A DNA stretch of 40,956 bases, taken from assembly GCA_012520935.1 (NCBI GenBank), contig JAAYNG010000120.1, positions 1 to 40,956 of the forward strand. The letters are read 5' to 3'. A program made the translations under genes and the position numbers. Numbering within the stretch: position 1 is the first letter of the stretch; each line of letters starts with the position of its first letter. Positions 31,376-40,573 of the stretch are shown here, one piece after another. The DNA comes from Tissierellia bacterium (GTDB lineage: Bacteria > Bacillota > Clostridia > Tissierellales > Peptoniphilaceae). The notes below the pieces were generated by a model. It saw only the letters and a list, made by a program, of their open reading frames with translations, did no database searches and was not told the DNA's origin.

Positions 31376-31597
31376 ATGAAGATTTTAAAATATTTTGAGG
31401 GAGAAATAGTCACACTTAAAAAACCCCACGCCTGCGGTGAAAATAGATGGAAAATTTTAAAAAAAGGTGTGGATGTAAAACTTCAATGTGAAGAGTGTGG
31501 AAAAATTGTGTCTTTGGAAAGAATTGAATTTGAACGCAGAATACGGAGAATCCTGTTAGATACAGGCAAGTGGATTGCAATTGTAAACCGTGAATAA
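31376..31597 (+). CDS. DUF951 small protein
   Basis: This 73-residue protein carries the DUF951 signature: VTLKKPHACGENRWKIL, then VKLQCEECGKIVSLER. Four-cysteine-like spacing suggests a small zinc or nucleic-acid-binding fold. It commonly sits next to an MscS-type channel in Firmicutes, as here (one base after mscS). Function unknown. Confidence 0.85.
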   Translation: MKILKYFEGEIVTLKKPHACGENRWKILKKGVDVKLQCEECGKIVSLERIEFERRIRRILLDTGKWIAIVNRE

Positions 31598-31601
31598 TGG
31601 C

Positions 31602-31629
31602 TTGCATTTTTTCTTCATTGTGATAAAAT
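31602..31629 (+). promoter_or_regulatory. Promoter of the aminotransferase gene
   Basis: TTGCAT (31602-31607) and TAAAAT (31624-31629) have a 16-base spacer. GGAGG follows just before the start at 31680. Confidence 0.5.
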
Positions 31630-31679
31630 AGTAAATAGTAATAAGTTCGTTATACTAAAAATTAAACGGAGGTGTTTGT

Positions 31680-32858
31680 ATGGCATTTAAATTTGCAGAC
31701 AGAATGGACAATATTAAGGCATCAGAAATCAGAGAGTTGTTAAAACTTACTCAAAAACCGGAGATTATTTCCTTTGCCGGGGGACTTCCTGCAGCTGAAT
31801 CTTTCCCAGTTAAAGAGTTTGCTAAGGCTTCTGGGGAAATTATGAAAAATAACGGTACAGCAGCACTTCAATATGGACCTACTGAAGGTATCGACACATT
31901 AAGAAAACACATAGTAAATAGACTTAATAAGGTAAAAGTAAATGCAGAGTTCTCAGATATTATGATTACCAGCGGTTCACAACAAGGTCTTGATTTCTCA
32001 GCAAAACTTTTTATCAACCCGGGTGATGTAATCCTATGTGAAGCACCAACCTACTTAGGTGCAATCAATGCTTTTAAAGCATATCAACCAAAATTCATTG
32101 AAATTCCTATGGACGATGATGGAATGATGATGGACAAATTAGAAGATGCTTTAAAAACTACTAAAAATGTTAAGTTTATCTATGCTATAGCAGACTTCCA
32201 AAATCCAACTGGAAGAACTATGTCCCTTGAAAGAAGGAAAAAATTAGTAGAACTTGCTAATAAGTACGATGTTATTATCATAGAAGACAATCCTTACGGT
32301 GAACTTAGATTTAAGGGAGAAATCCTACCTGCAATCAGACACTTTGACACAGAAGGCAGGGTTGTTTTCCTAGGAACCTTCTCTAAGATTCTTAGCCCCG
32401 GTATCAGACTTGGTTGGGTAAATGCTTCACCTGAAATCTTGTCAAAATACATTATGATTAAACAAGGTGCAGACTTACAATCAAGTACAATTTCTCAAAT
32501 GGATACAGCTAAATTATTAGACGAAATTGACATTGAAAAACACATTCAATCTATCATTGCCCTCTACGGAAAGAGAAAAGAGCTAATGGTTAAGACAATG
32601 GAAGAAGAATTCCCTTCAAATGTTAAGTGGACAAATCCAGATGGAGGACTCTTCCTATGGGTAATACTTCCAGAAAATGTAAGTGCTAGGGATGTAGCTG
32701 TAAAAGCTTTGGAAGAAAAGGTAGCTTTCGTACCTGGCGGGTCATTCTTCCCTAACGGAGGAAATGAAAACACACTTAGAATGAACTACTCCGCTATGCC
32801 GGACGACAAAATCGTTGAAGGTATTAAGAGATTAGGTAAAGTTTTAAAGAATTTATAA
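31680..32858 (+). CDS. PLP-dependent aminotransferase (class I/II, 2-aminoadipate type)
   Basis: This 392-residue fold-type I aminotransferase has the N-terminal IISFAGGLPAAESFP, LQYGPTEGIDTLRKHI, TSGSQQGLDF, DFQNPTGRTMSLERR and the PLP-lysine segment GTFSKILSPGIRLGW. The C-terminal NTLRMNYSAM includes the substrate-carboxylate Arg. It resembles the LysN/AraT group of 2-aminoadipate and branched-chain or aromatic aminotransferases. The amino-acid substrate cannot be decided from the motifs. It has its own promoter and terminator, so it is a single-gene unit. Confidence 0.9.
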   Translation: MAFKFADRMDNIKASEIRELLKLTQKPEIISFAGGLPAAESFPVKEFAKASGEIMKNNGTAALQYGPTEGIDTLRKHIVNRLNKVKVNAEFSDIMITSGSQQGLDFSAKLFINPGDVILCEAPTYLGAINAFKAYQPKFIEIPMDDDGMMMDKLEDALKTTKNVKFIYAIADFQNPTGRTMSLERRKKLVELANKYDVIIIEDNPYGELRFKGEILPAIRHFDTEGRVVFLGTFSKILSPGIRLGWVNASPEILSKYIMIKQGADLQSSTISQMDTAKLLDEIDIEKHIQSIIALYGKRKELMVKTMEEEFPSNVKWTNPDGGLFLWVILPENVSARDVAVKALEEKVAFVPGGSFFPNGGNENTLRMNYSAMPDDKIVEGIKRLGKVLKNL

Positions 32859-32869
32859 TTTTAGTTGAA

Positions 32870-32900
32870 GGCAGGCTAGGCTTCTAGTCTGTCTTTTTTT
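32870..32900 (+). terminator. Intrinsic terminator after the aminotransferase
   Basis: GGCAGGCTAG (32870-32879) pairs with CTAGTCTGTC (32884-32893), followed by seven T. Confidence 0.88.
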
Positions 32901-32919
32901 GATTAAATAATTATTCCCC

Positions 32920-32948
32920 TTGTCTGAAAATTTAACCTGTGCTATAAT
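32920..32948 (+). promoter_or_regulatory. Promoter of the glutamine synthetase gene
   Basis: TTGTCT (32920-32925) and TATAAT (32943-32948) are exactly 17 bases apart, about 50 bases before the TTG start. No glutamine riboswitch or other structured leader was seen. Confidence 0.7.
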
Positions 32949-33001
32949 TTCCAAATAAGAAATCAATTTAATTCAATAAAGTAATATTTGGAGGTAATAA
33001 T

Positions 33002-34918
33002 TTGGACTTCAACAGCAAAATTATGAAAGAATTACTATATAAAATACCAAAGGGTAAACACCTAAAAGATGAGGTCATTGACCTACTCAAAAGTCACCCT
33101 GAGGTTAAATTTATTTCCTTTGTAGCTATGGATTTTAGCGGAAATGGAACAGATGAAAAGATACCGGTAAGGGTCTTTATGGAAGAATTTGAAAGTTTGA
33201 TTGAATATGGTGTACAAACAGATGGGTCCAGCGTTATACTGAAAAATATTGCAACCCTTGACAATGCTAAAGTAGCTATAGTACCCGATATTGAAGCAGA
33301 CTGGTATATTGATTATAATTTTTTAAATATAGACATGGATACCGGAAAACCAATCGGTACACTGAGAATTCCATCCTTCCTTGTTCATAACGGTAAATTT
33401 GTATGTTCTCGTTCAATCTTACGGAGAGCTGCTAAAAGACTAAAGGAAGAAACATTAAAATTTATTAATTCGAATGTCCAATTTAGAAAAGAACTTGAAC
33501 TTGAAGAAGAAATTGACGAGGTCAACTTAACTGTTGCAACTGAAATGGAATTTTGGGTCCAAACTCCGGAGGACAAGGCAGATGAAGAAAAACTTTCTGC
33601 ATCACAAACTTTAAAGGAGCAGTACTGGAAAAGAACTGATGGAATAGTTAGAACTGCCCTTGAAACTACTATAAATCTGATGGAATTATATGGCTTTAAA
33701 CCGGAAATGGGCCACAAGGAGGTAGGAGGAGTTTCAACAAAAATATCTTTAACCGGTTTTTTAGGACATATTATGGAACAGCTTGAAATAGACTGGCTTT
33801 ATGATGATGAAATCTCAACTGCTGACAAGGAACATTTCATTAGACACCTTATTAAAGATATCTTCCATTATTATACTCTCGAAGTAACTTTTAGGGCAAA
33901 ACCTATAGAAAATGTTGCAGGAAGTGGAAAACATATCCATATGGGAGTCGCTGTAAAAACAAGGTCCGGAAAAAATATTAACTTATTCTCTCATAGTAAT
34001 TTCAATAAGCATTTTTTGACTAGCTATGGTTATTCAGCCTTAATGGGAATATTGAAGAATTATGAGATAATAACTCCTTTTGTTTCTTGGACTATTGATT
34101 CTATAAACAGGCTAAAGCCACATTTCTAAGCCCCAATTTGTATCGTTTCATCCTTAGGATTAAACCCAGAAACTCCATCGAGAAATCGCTCTGTACTTAT
34201 TGGACTTATTAAGGAAGAAAGGAAAGCTCTTGCTACTCGGTTTGAATTGCGTTCTCCAAACCCTCATAATAACACATACCTAATCTTAGCTGCCTGCTAT
34301 CAAGCAATAGTTGATGGGATAAACAAGGCAGGATTGAATATGAAATTAGAAGATTTAGAAAGTGAACTTTCTAAAAAAGAAGATGATGATGCCTTCTACT
34401 TGGAAAAAGACCGTGAGTATAGGAGTGAACTTAATATTTTTGAAAATTATTCCCCTGAAGAAAGGGATAGAAAATTCGGAAAAGTACCAGCAACTGTCTA
34501 CGAAAGTATGATGATGTTTGAAAGCAACAAGGAAAAACTTAAAGTTTTAAATGATGGAGATGTCTTTAACCCTGACATATTAAAATCTTTTATGGACTCT
34601 CAGCTGGAAAAATGGTCAAACCAACTCCTTTTCCATATTATCCCGGATAGTATGGCAATTGTTCGAGAGAGTGTTAAATTGCATGATATGAAGGACGATA
34701 CAATTAATGAACTGGATTCAGTTAATTGGTATAGTGTTAACAACTTAAGGCTTGAATTAATGAAAGATTCTTTAAATAAAAAAAGTCTTTTTACTCAACT
34801 CAGGGAGGCTGTGAAAGATGGAAATTTTGAAGAGGCTTCATCCTTGCAACTGTCTTTAGCAAATAAAATTAAAGAATTAAAAAACAACTATAACCTGTAC
34901 AGGAGAAATATTATTTAA
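33002..34918 (+). pseudogene. glnA: Glutamine synthetase interrupted by one in-frame TAA at the active-site flap
   Basis: One frame of 638 residues plus the interior stop covers a long glutamine synthetase with an extra helical C-terminal part (about 200 residues). Key pieces are GTLRIPSFL, GHKEVGGVSTKISL, VTFRAKPIENVAGSGKHIHM and SINRLKPHF; after the stop APICIVSSLG, PSRNRSVLIGL and ATRFELRSPNPHNNTYL. It would make glutamine from glutamate, ammonia and ATP. TAA 34127-34129 sits exactly at the Glu of the PGYEAP-type motif (here HF-stop-AP), the flap glutamate known as E327 in enteric enzymes. GAA to TAA is a single-base change. Start is TTG 33002 with GGAGG. Two partial products would lack the active site. 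Whether the lesion is real, tolerated or an error is unknown. Confidence 0.88.
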
Positions 34919-34947
34919 AAAAGCTGAAAACTAATTATTTTAACAAG

Positions 34948-34992
34948 AAGACTTTACTTTTGGGATTAAATTCCAAGGATAAAGTCTTTTTT
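34948..34992 (+). terminator. Intrinsic terminator after glutamine synthetase
   Basis: AAGACTTTA (34948-34956) pairs with TAAAGTCTT (34980-34988) with an inner TTGGGA/TTCCAA stem, followed by T. Confidence 0.75.
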
Positions 34993-35131
34993 AATGCACA
35001 AATATAACAAAAAATAATATATTATTTAATTAATATACGGAATTTTATATTTAAAGTATTCCATTTTAATTATATATGTGGTATACTATATGCAATCTTT
35101 TATATATTTAATTTTCTAAGGGGGTATTCTT

Positions 35132-36829
35132 GTGAAGAAAAAGTATTTAGTAGTTGGTGGAGTTGCTGGTGGTGCATCTGCAGCTGCAAGACTAAGAAGA
35201 CTTGACGAGTCTGCAGAAATTATTATGTTTGAAAAAGGACCCGATGTATCATTCTCAAATTGTGCTCTCCCTTACTTTTTAGGTGGAGTCATTGAAAATT
35301 CTGAAGACCTTGTAATCATGCATCCTGAGGAATTCAAAAATATGTTTAATATTGATGCAAGGACAAAACAAGAAGTGCTTTCCATTGACAAGGAAAAGAA
35401 GACTGTTACAGTAAAAAAATTGACCGATGGATCAACCTATGAAGAAAGCTACGACGACCTTATTTTATCTCCTGGAGCTGCTCCGGTTGTACCTAAATCA
35501 ATCGGTGGTTGGGACAGGGATAATGTTTTTACCGTAAGAAATGTTGTGGACATTAAAAAATTAAATGACTATATCAAAGAAAATAACATTAAAAAAATTG
35601 CCGTTATCGGTGGTGGCTTCATAGGTATTGAGGTTATGGAGAACCTAAGGGAAGCCGGCAAAGAAGTAGCTTTGATTGAGGCTCTTGACCAAGTTATGAT
35701 GCCTTTTGACTATGAGATGGCTCAAATCTTGCATAAGGAAATTTATGACAATGGTGTTAACTTAATACTTGGAGATTCACTAAAAGAAGTTAAAGATGGA
35801 AAAGTAATCCTATCTTCAGGTAAAGAAGTCATGGCTGATGCTGTTGTTATGGCTATTGGTGTTAGACCTGAAACATCACTTGCTACAGAGGCTGGTCTTG
35901 AAATCGGAGAAACTGGTGCAATCAAGGTTGACAATAACTTTAGAACTTCAGACCCACATATATATGCAGTTGGAGATGCTATAGAAGTCCATAGTTTTAT
36001 AACTAAAAAACCAACAAGGCTCGCCTTAGCAGGTCCTGCACAAAGACAGGCAAGGACAGTTGCAAACAGAATTTACGGAAAATTCGGAAGCAATAAGGGG
36101 GTCATCGGCTCTTCAATTGTTAGAGTTTTTGGAATGAACGCCGCTTCAACCGGACTAAACGAAAAAACCTTAATTAAAGAAGGTATAACTTATGACTATG
36201 CCTTTATTATTCCTAAGGATAAGGTTGGTATTATGCCGGATGCCAGTCCATTATTCTTTAAATTGCTATTTGAAAAACCAAGTGGAAGAATTTTAGGGGC
36301 ACAAGCTATAGGAAAAGGAAGCGCAGACAAGAGGATAGATGTAATTGCAACTATTATTTCAATGGATGGAACATTGGAAGACTTGAAAGAACTTGAGCTG
36401 ACATATTCTCCTATTTATTCCACCGCTAGAGATGTCGTTAACATTGCAGCCCTAGTTGGACTTAATATATTGAACGGTGTCTATAAACAAGTTCCTATTT
36501 CCAAAACTAGAGAACTTGTTGAGTCCGGTGCCTTTATAATTGATGCAAGACCTAAGGATATGTATGAATTAGGACATCTTAAAACATCAATAAATATTCC
36601 TATCGGTGAGTTTAGGAATAGACTTTCTGAAATTCCTAAAGATAAGCCCGTCTATATCCATTGCCGTTCAAGTCAAAACAGCTATTTCGTTCTCACAGCA
36701 CTACAACAGCTTGGATACACAAATATAACAAATATTTCCGGCTCCTTCTTAGGAATATCAGTGTTCGAATACTTCAACGATAAAACAACTGATAGAGAGC
36801 CTATTTTAACAGAATACAATTTCGATTAG
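35132..36829 (+). CDS. CoA-disulfide/polysulfide reductase with C-terminal rhodanese domain
   Basis: This 565-residue flavoprotein has an FAD-binding N-terminus (VVGGVAGGASAAARLRRL), the redox cysteine in SFSNCALPYFLGG (Cys44), and an NAD(P)H-binding motif (IAVIGGGFIGIEVMENL). FAD closure is at HIYAVGDAIEV, with a dimerisation domain up to about residue 445 and then a rhodanese domain (IDARPKDMYELGHLKTSINI) with active Cys in HCRSSQNSY. This architecture is that of CoA-disulfide reductase-rhodanese fusions and NADH-dependent polysulfide reductases (Npsr). It reduces CoA-persulfide or polysulfide in the cytoplasm. Start GTG 35132 after GGGGGT. Followed four bases later by a permease and then YedE, suggesting uptake plus reduction of a sulfur or selenium compound. 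Confidence 0.9.
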   Translation: MKKKYLVVGGVAGGASAAARLRRLDESAEIIMFEKGPDVSFSNCALPYFLGGVIENSEDLVIMHPEEFKNMFNIDARTKQEVLSIDKEKKTVTVKKLTDGSTYEESYDDLILSPGAAPVVPKSIGGWDRDNVFTVRNVVDIKKLNDYIKENNIKKIAVIGGGFIGIEVMENLREAGKEVALIEALDQVMMPFDYEMAQILHKEIYDNGVNLILGDSLKEVKDGKVILSSGKEVMADAVVMAIGVRPETSLATEAGLEIGETGAIKVDNNFRTSDPHIYAVGDAIEVHSFITKKPTRLALAGPAQRQARTVANRIYGKFGSNKGVIGSSIVRVFGMNAASTGLNEKTLIKEGITYDYAFIIPKDKVGIMPDASPLFFKLLFEKPSGRILGAQAIGKGSADKRIDVIATIISMDGTLEDLKELELTYSPIYSTARDVVNIAALVGLNILNGVYKQVPISKTRELVESGAFIIDARPKDMYELGHLKTSINIPIGEFRNRLSEIPKDKPVYIHCRSSQNSYFVLTALQQLGYTNITNISGSFLGISVFEYFNDKTTDREPILTEYNFD

Positions 36830-36833
36830 TATT

Positions 36834-38171
36834 ATGGAAGAACGGCTAAGCAAATTCGGTGTTTTTAGCCTTGTTGTAGGCTCCATTATAGGCTGGGGCT
36901 CATTTACACTCCCAGGTACTTCCTTCTTAAACAGTTCGGGAGTTGTAAATACAACAATTGGCTTAATTATAGGTGGCTTATTGGTAATTGCCATCCAATA
37001 TGGATATAAAATTATGCTTAGGGAACATATAAGTGAAGGGGGGGAATTTTCATATACTTATGAAAATCTTGGCGAAAGACATGGCTTTATAGTAGGTTGG
37101 TCTCTCATACTCTGCTATCTTAGCCTTGTTCCATTAAACGCTTTAGCCTATGTTCTCTTATTTAGAAAAATTTTCGGACCATCTATATCACAAGTTTTTC
37201 TTTATAACTTTGCAGGCTACGATGTATTTCTTTCAGATATTGCCCTAGCCTCTTTTGTAATAATTTTATTCGCATGGATAAACATTAGAGGCTTGAAACT
37301 AAGCTCAAGAATTCAAAATTTCATGAGTGTTGCATTAGTTATAGTTGTATTTGCCCTGTTTTTCTATATGGCATTTGCGATGGATTCTGTTAGTTTTAAG
37401 GACAATTATCTTTCCAACTACAACTTTTCCTTTAAAGATATTTCATTAGTCGTTGCTATTGTGCCATTCTTATTTGTAGGCTTTGATGTGGTCCCTCAGG
37501 TATCAACAGAATTAAACTTTAAACCAGAAAAGGCAGATAGGGTTACAATTATTGCCATTGTCTTTGGTGTACTGCTTTACGCCATGTTAAATTCAATTGC
37601 AGCCTTCAACTTTTCACCAGTTGAAGCAGTTGCTGACGAATGGGCTGTTGGTAGCTCGGTCATTAAAAGTACGGGGATGTTTGGATTTTCCTTCCTTGTT
37701 GTTGCCTTGTGGGCAGCTGTTACAGGAGGAATTAACGGCTTTATGATAAGCAGCTCCCGTTTATTAGGAGCTTTATCTAGATATGGAATGGCTCCGGAGA
37801 GTTTAGGTAAAAAGAATCTAAAAGGAATTTACTCGAACGCAATAGTTTTCATCACAGGAATTAGCCTAATTGGTCCATGGATAGGTAGAGAGGTCATCAT
37901 ATATATAGTAGATATGTCCTCTCTGCTGGCAGCCATAGTTTATACCTATGTAGCCGGCATTAGTTTTGGAAAAGCAAAAAGCAAACTAGAAAAAAACATG
38001 TCAAATATTGCAAGATTGTCTGGATTATTATTTATTTCTTTACTAGTATTACCATTTTCACCATCAAGGCTATCAACAAATTCGTTTGTTTTCCTTGTAG
38101 TATGGATAACTTTAGGACTTATATTCTATACTGGTAAAAAAAATGTTAAAAATTTAGGAGGTCTATCATGA
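36834..38171 (+). CDS. APC superfamily amino acid permease
   Basis: This 445-residue transporter has about 12 membrane helices. Helix 1 contains VVGSIIGWGSFTLPGT, the unwound G-rich substrate site of APC transporters; later VPFLFVGFDVVPQVSTELNF marks helix 6. It imports amino acids or related compounds. It starts four bases after the polysulfide reductase stop and overlaps the YedE gene by four bases (ATGA), so its substrate is plausibly a sulfur-containing amino acid. That link is inference only. Confidence 0.87.
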   Translation: MEERLSKFGVFSLVVGSIIGWGSFTLPGTSFLNSSGVVNTTIGLIIGGLLVIAIQYGYKIMLREHISEGGEFSYTYENLGERHGFIVGWSLILCYLSLVPLNALAYVLLFRKIFGPSISQVFLYNFAGYDVFLSDIALASFVIILFAWINIRGLKLSSRIQNFMSVALVIVVFALFFYMAFAMDSVSFKDNYLSNYNFSFKDISLVVAIVPFLFVGFDVVPQVSTELNFKPEKADRVTIIAIVFGVLLYAMLNSIAAFNFSPVEAVADEWAVGSSVIKSTGMFGFSFLVVALWAAVTGGINGFMISSSRLLGALSRYGMAPESLGKKNLKGIYSNAIVFITGISLIGPWIGREVIIYIVDMSSLLAAIVYTYVAGISFGKAKSKLEKNMSNIARLSGLLFISLLVLPFSPSRLSTNSFVFLVVWITLGLIFYTGKKNVKNLGGLS

Positions 38172-39427
38172 AAAAGACTGAAAATATTATCGGATTTATT
38201 TTGTTGGCTCTAATTATCGTCTTAGGTGGAATCTTTATTGAAAACAAGATGACCTATTTTAGATTGTTAGTGGGAACCGGTTTTGGTTATGCACTAATGA
38301 GGAGCTATGCAGGCTTTGCAGGAAGTGTTAACAGAGCTTACACAACAGGCTCAACAAGCTTAATGAGGAATATGATGTTTCTCTTTGTAATATCATCAAT
38401 AATGACAGCTGCCTTGCTCTATGGAGCAGAGGACCCAACAGTATATAAATTATATGTCAATCCAATTAATGTTGGTCTAGTATTCGGTGCCTTTTTATTT
38501 GGAATTGGTATGTCATTCTCCATGTGTTGTGCATCTGGTATTTTAACAGATATAGCTTCAATCAGTCCAAGGGCAATCATCACCCTATTGTTCTTTGGTA
38601 CAGGCTTTCTCGTAGGCTCACCTTTTGCAAAAGAAGCAACATGGGTTCAAAAAACTCTTGTAGGAACTGAAACATATCCTAATGGAGTCTTTTTGCCAGA
38701 CCTTTTCAAAGGAGCAAACTCTTCAGGCTACTTTGGAGCGATACTATTAACAATAGCTTTTGCCGGAATCGTATCCTATATTGCATATCAATATGAACAA
38801 AATAGGCGTAAAAACGGAACTTTCATCGGTGTTGATTCAGAGAAGGCTCAAAATTCACCAATGGAACCAATAGATGTAGAAAACACAGGTTTCTTTAGCA
38901 GTGCTGTTTACAATAGACTTTTCGTAAGACCTTGGAAGCTAAGCACTGGCTTTATTATGGTTGCTGCCATGTATATACTGCTTATGGTAGTTACTAAGTC
39001 CGGTTGGGGAGCATCCGGTCCTCATGGATTTTGGGTAGGTAGGTTCTTTACACTATTCGGTCTTTCAGCAGAAAAATTAGCTGAGCTTACAAAGGGAGCT
39101 CCTGAACCATTCTCAATGCCATTCTTTGCAAATCCAATGTATGGTCAAAATCTAGGCATTATACTTGGCTCTTTGGTTTCTCTTCTGCTATCAGGTGCCT
39201 TCGTATCATCTTTTAAATCAGAAATAAAGATAAGCTTGTTTGAAGTGGGACAATTTGCCCTTGGTGGATTTTTAATGGGCTTTGGAAGTAGGTTCTCTAA
39301 CGGTTGTAATGTAGGGGCAATGTTTACTCCAATTTCTCAACTTTCACTATCCGGCTGGATATTCTTCCTAATTATAGTAGTTGGGGCAATATTAGGAAAT
39401 ACTATTTTAAAGAAAGTAAAGGGGTAA
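38168..39427 (+). CDS. yedE: YeeE/YedE family sulfur/selenium transporter
   Basis: The 419-residue membrane protein has two YeeE/YedE repeats. Conserved cysteines appear in FGIGMSFSMCCASGILTD and GFGSRFSNGCNVGAMFTP, with helices between; a further motif is RSYAGFAGSVNRAYTTGS. This family imports thiosulfate (YeeE/TsuA) or, in the YedE branch, is linked with selenium. GGAGGTCTATC precedes ATG 38168, overlapping the permease. It ends at a long perfect hairpin shared with the sensor kinase gene. Confidence 0.9.
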   Translation: MKKTENIIGFILLALIIVLGGIFIENKMTYFRLLVGTGFGYALMRSYAGFAGSVNRAYTTGSTSLMRNMMFLFVISSIMTAALLYGAEDPTVYKLYVNPINVGLVFGAFLFGIGMSFSMCCASGILTDIASISPRAIITLLFFGTGFLVGSPFAKEATWVQKTLVGTETYPNGVFLPDLFKGANSSGYFGAILLTIAFAGIVSYIAYQYEQNRRKNGTFIGVDSEKAQNSPMEPIDVENTGFFSSAVYNRLFVRPWKLSTGFIMVAAMYILLMVVTKSGWGASGPHGFWVGRFFTLFGLSAEKLAELTKGAPEPFSMPFFANPMYGQNLGIILGSLVSLLLSGAFVSSFKSEIKISLFEVGQFALGGFLMGFGSRFSNGCNVGAMFTPISQLSLSGWIFFLIIVVGAILGNTILKKVKG

Positions 39428-39439
39428 AATCTTTCTTTA

Positions 39440-39487
39440 AGAGAACAAAAATAGGAGTTTCTTATTAAACTCCTATTTTTGTTCTCT
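39440..39487. terminator. Very long perfect bidirectional terminator hairpin
   Basis: Arms at 39440-39460 and 39467-39487 are 21 bases each and perfectly complementary, with a 6-base loop. The right arm includes the last five codons of the sensor kinase gene (stop 39473-39475). T runs lie in both directions. Confidence 0.88.
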
Positions 39488-40561
39488 ATTAATTGGTAAG
39501 GCAACCTCTATTTCTGTTCCCTTGCCTAATTCACTCTTTAATCTTATATCTCCCTTGTGGATTTCAACAACATGTTTTACAATAGCAAGCCCAAGTCCTG
39601 TCCCTTCAATCTGCTTAGAATGGGACTTATCGACTCTGAAAAACCTTTCAAAAACCCTTCCTTGGTCTTCCTCCGGAATGCCTTGACCATTGTCTTTAAA
39701 TATAATGCTCGCATTTGTGGTAGATGGTCTTATAATGACTTCCGTCCTTCCTCCTACCCTTCCGTATTTTATGGAATTTTCAATAAGATTATAGAAAAGC
39801 TCTGTTAAAAGGGACTCATTACCTTCTATTTCAGCTTCCCCTTCTACACTTAACCTTATGTCTTTCCTGTCTGCAACAAAGAAAAGTCTTTCAAAAGATT
39901 TTAAAATAATGTTCCTTAAAGAAATTTTTTCAAATTCAGGCGAATAATCATAGTCTTCCAGCTTTGATAATTCTATTATTTCATTTATCAGTCCCAGCAA
40001 AACATCCCCCTGTTGTTTTATTATGCCTGCAAATTTTTTTATGTCCCCTTCTTTTGCCATGCCTGACTCTATCATCTCTGCATAACCATTTATTGATACA
40101 AGAGGTGTCTTTAGTTCATGGGAAACATTTGCAGTGAATTCACTTCTCCTGTTGTTTGCCTCCTTAAGTTGTTCCATTTGTAGCTTAATCTCAGAATTTT
40201 GGAATTCAAAAATCTTTATAAAGGGTTGGAACTCTTCAAAAACCTCCAAGTCTTCCCCTTCTTCCCTGTTCAGATTTCTTTGGAAATTTACAATTATATT
40301 CCCTATTGATGATATTATATTATTAGAAACATTGGCGGATATAAAAATAGACAGCAAAACTGCAATTAAAAGCAGACCAATAAGTGCTGGAATAAATAAG
40401 GAAACAAAGTAAAATAAACCCTCATCTTTTATAATTTGAGATAATAACATGGGTTCTTTTGATATCATAAAGTCAGACATTAAAAATATAACTGCAAAGG
40501 CAGCAAGCAAAACTGACACAACAGATACCGTAATAAAAATTGTAAAAATTTTCTTTCGCAT
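39473..40561 (-). CDS. Sensor histidine kinase
   Basis: This 362-residue membrane kinase has two helices (IFITVSVVSVLLAAFAVIF, SLFIPALIGLLLIAVLL), no large sensor domain, then HisKA (NVSHELKTPLVSINGYAEMI, phospho-His in SHELKTP) and HATPase_c (LIENSIKYG, FKDNGQGIPEEDQGRVFE, GTGLGLAIVKHV). It phosphorylates the response regulator encoded 12 bases upstream in the same operon. The PhoR/WalK-like layout with a short outside loop suggests sensing at or near the membrane; the signal is unknown. ATG 40561 follows GGAGGACAT. Confidence 0.9.
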   Translation of the reverse strand: MRKKIFTIFITVSVVSVLLAAFAVIFLMSDFMISKEPMLLSQIIKDEGLFYFVSLFIPALIGLLLIAVLLSIFISANVSNNIISSIGNIIVNFQRNLNREEGEDLEVFEEFQPFIKIFEFQNSEIKLQMEQLKEANNRRSEFTANVSHELKTPLVSINGYAEMIESGMAKEGDIKKFAGIIKQQGDVLLGLINEIIELSKLEDYDYSPEFEKISLRNIILKSFERLFFVADRKDIRLSVEGEAEIEGNESLLTELFYNLIENSIKYGRVGGRTEVIIRPSTTNASIIFKDNGQGIPEEDQGRVFERFFRVDKSHSKQIEGTGLGLAIVKHVVEIHKGDIRLKSELGKGTEIEVALPINREQK

Positions 40562-40573
40562 ATGTCCTCCATG

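Noticed and set aside
126..34918. Global reassignment of TAA/TAG to an amino acid
   Set aside because: Most genes here end in TAA or TAG with correct family lengths and ribosome sites for the next gene immediately after, so both are real stops in general.
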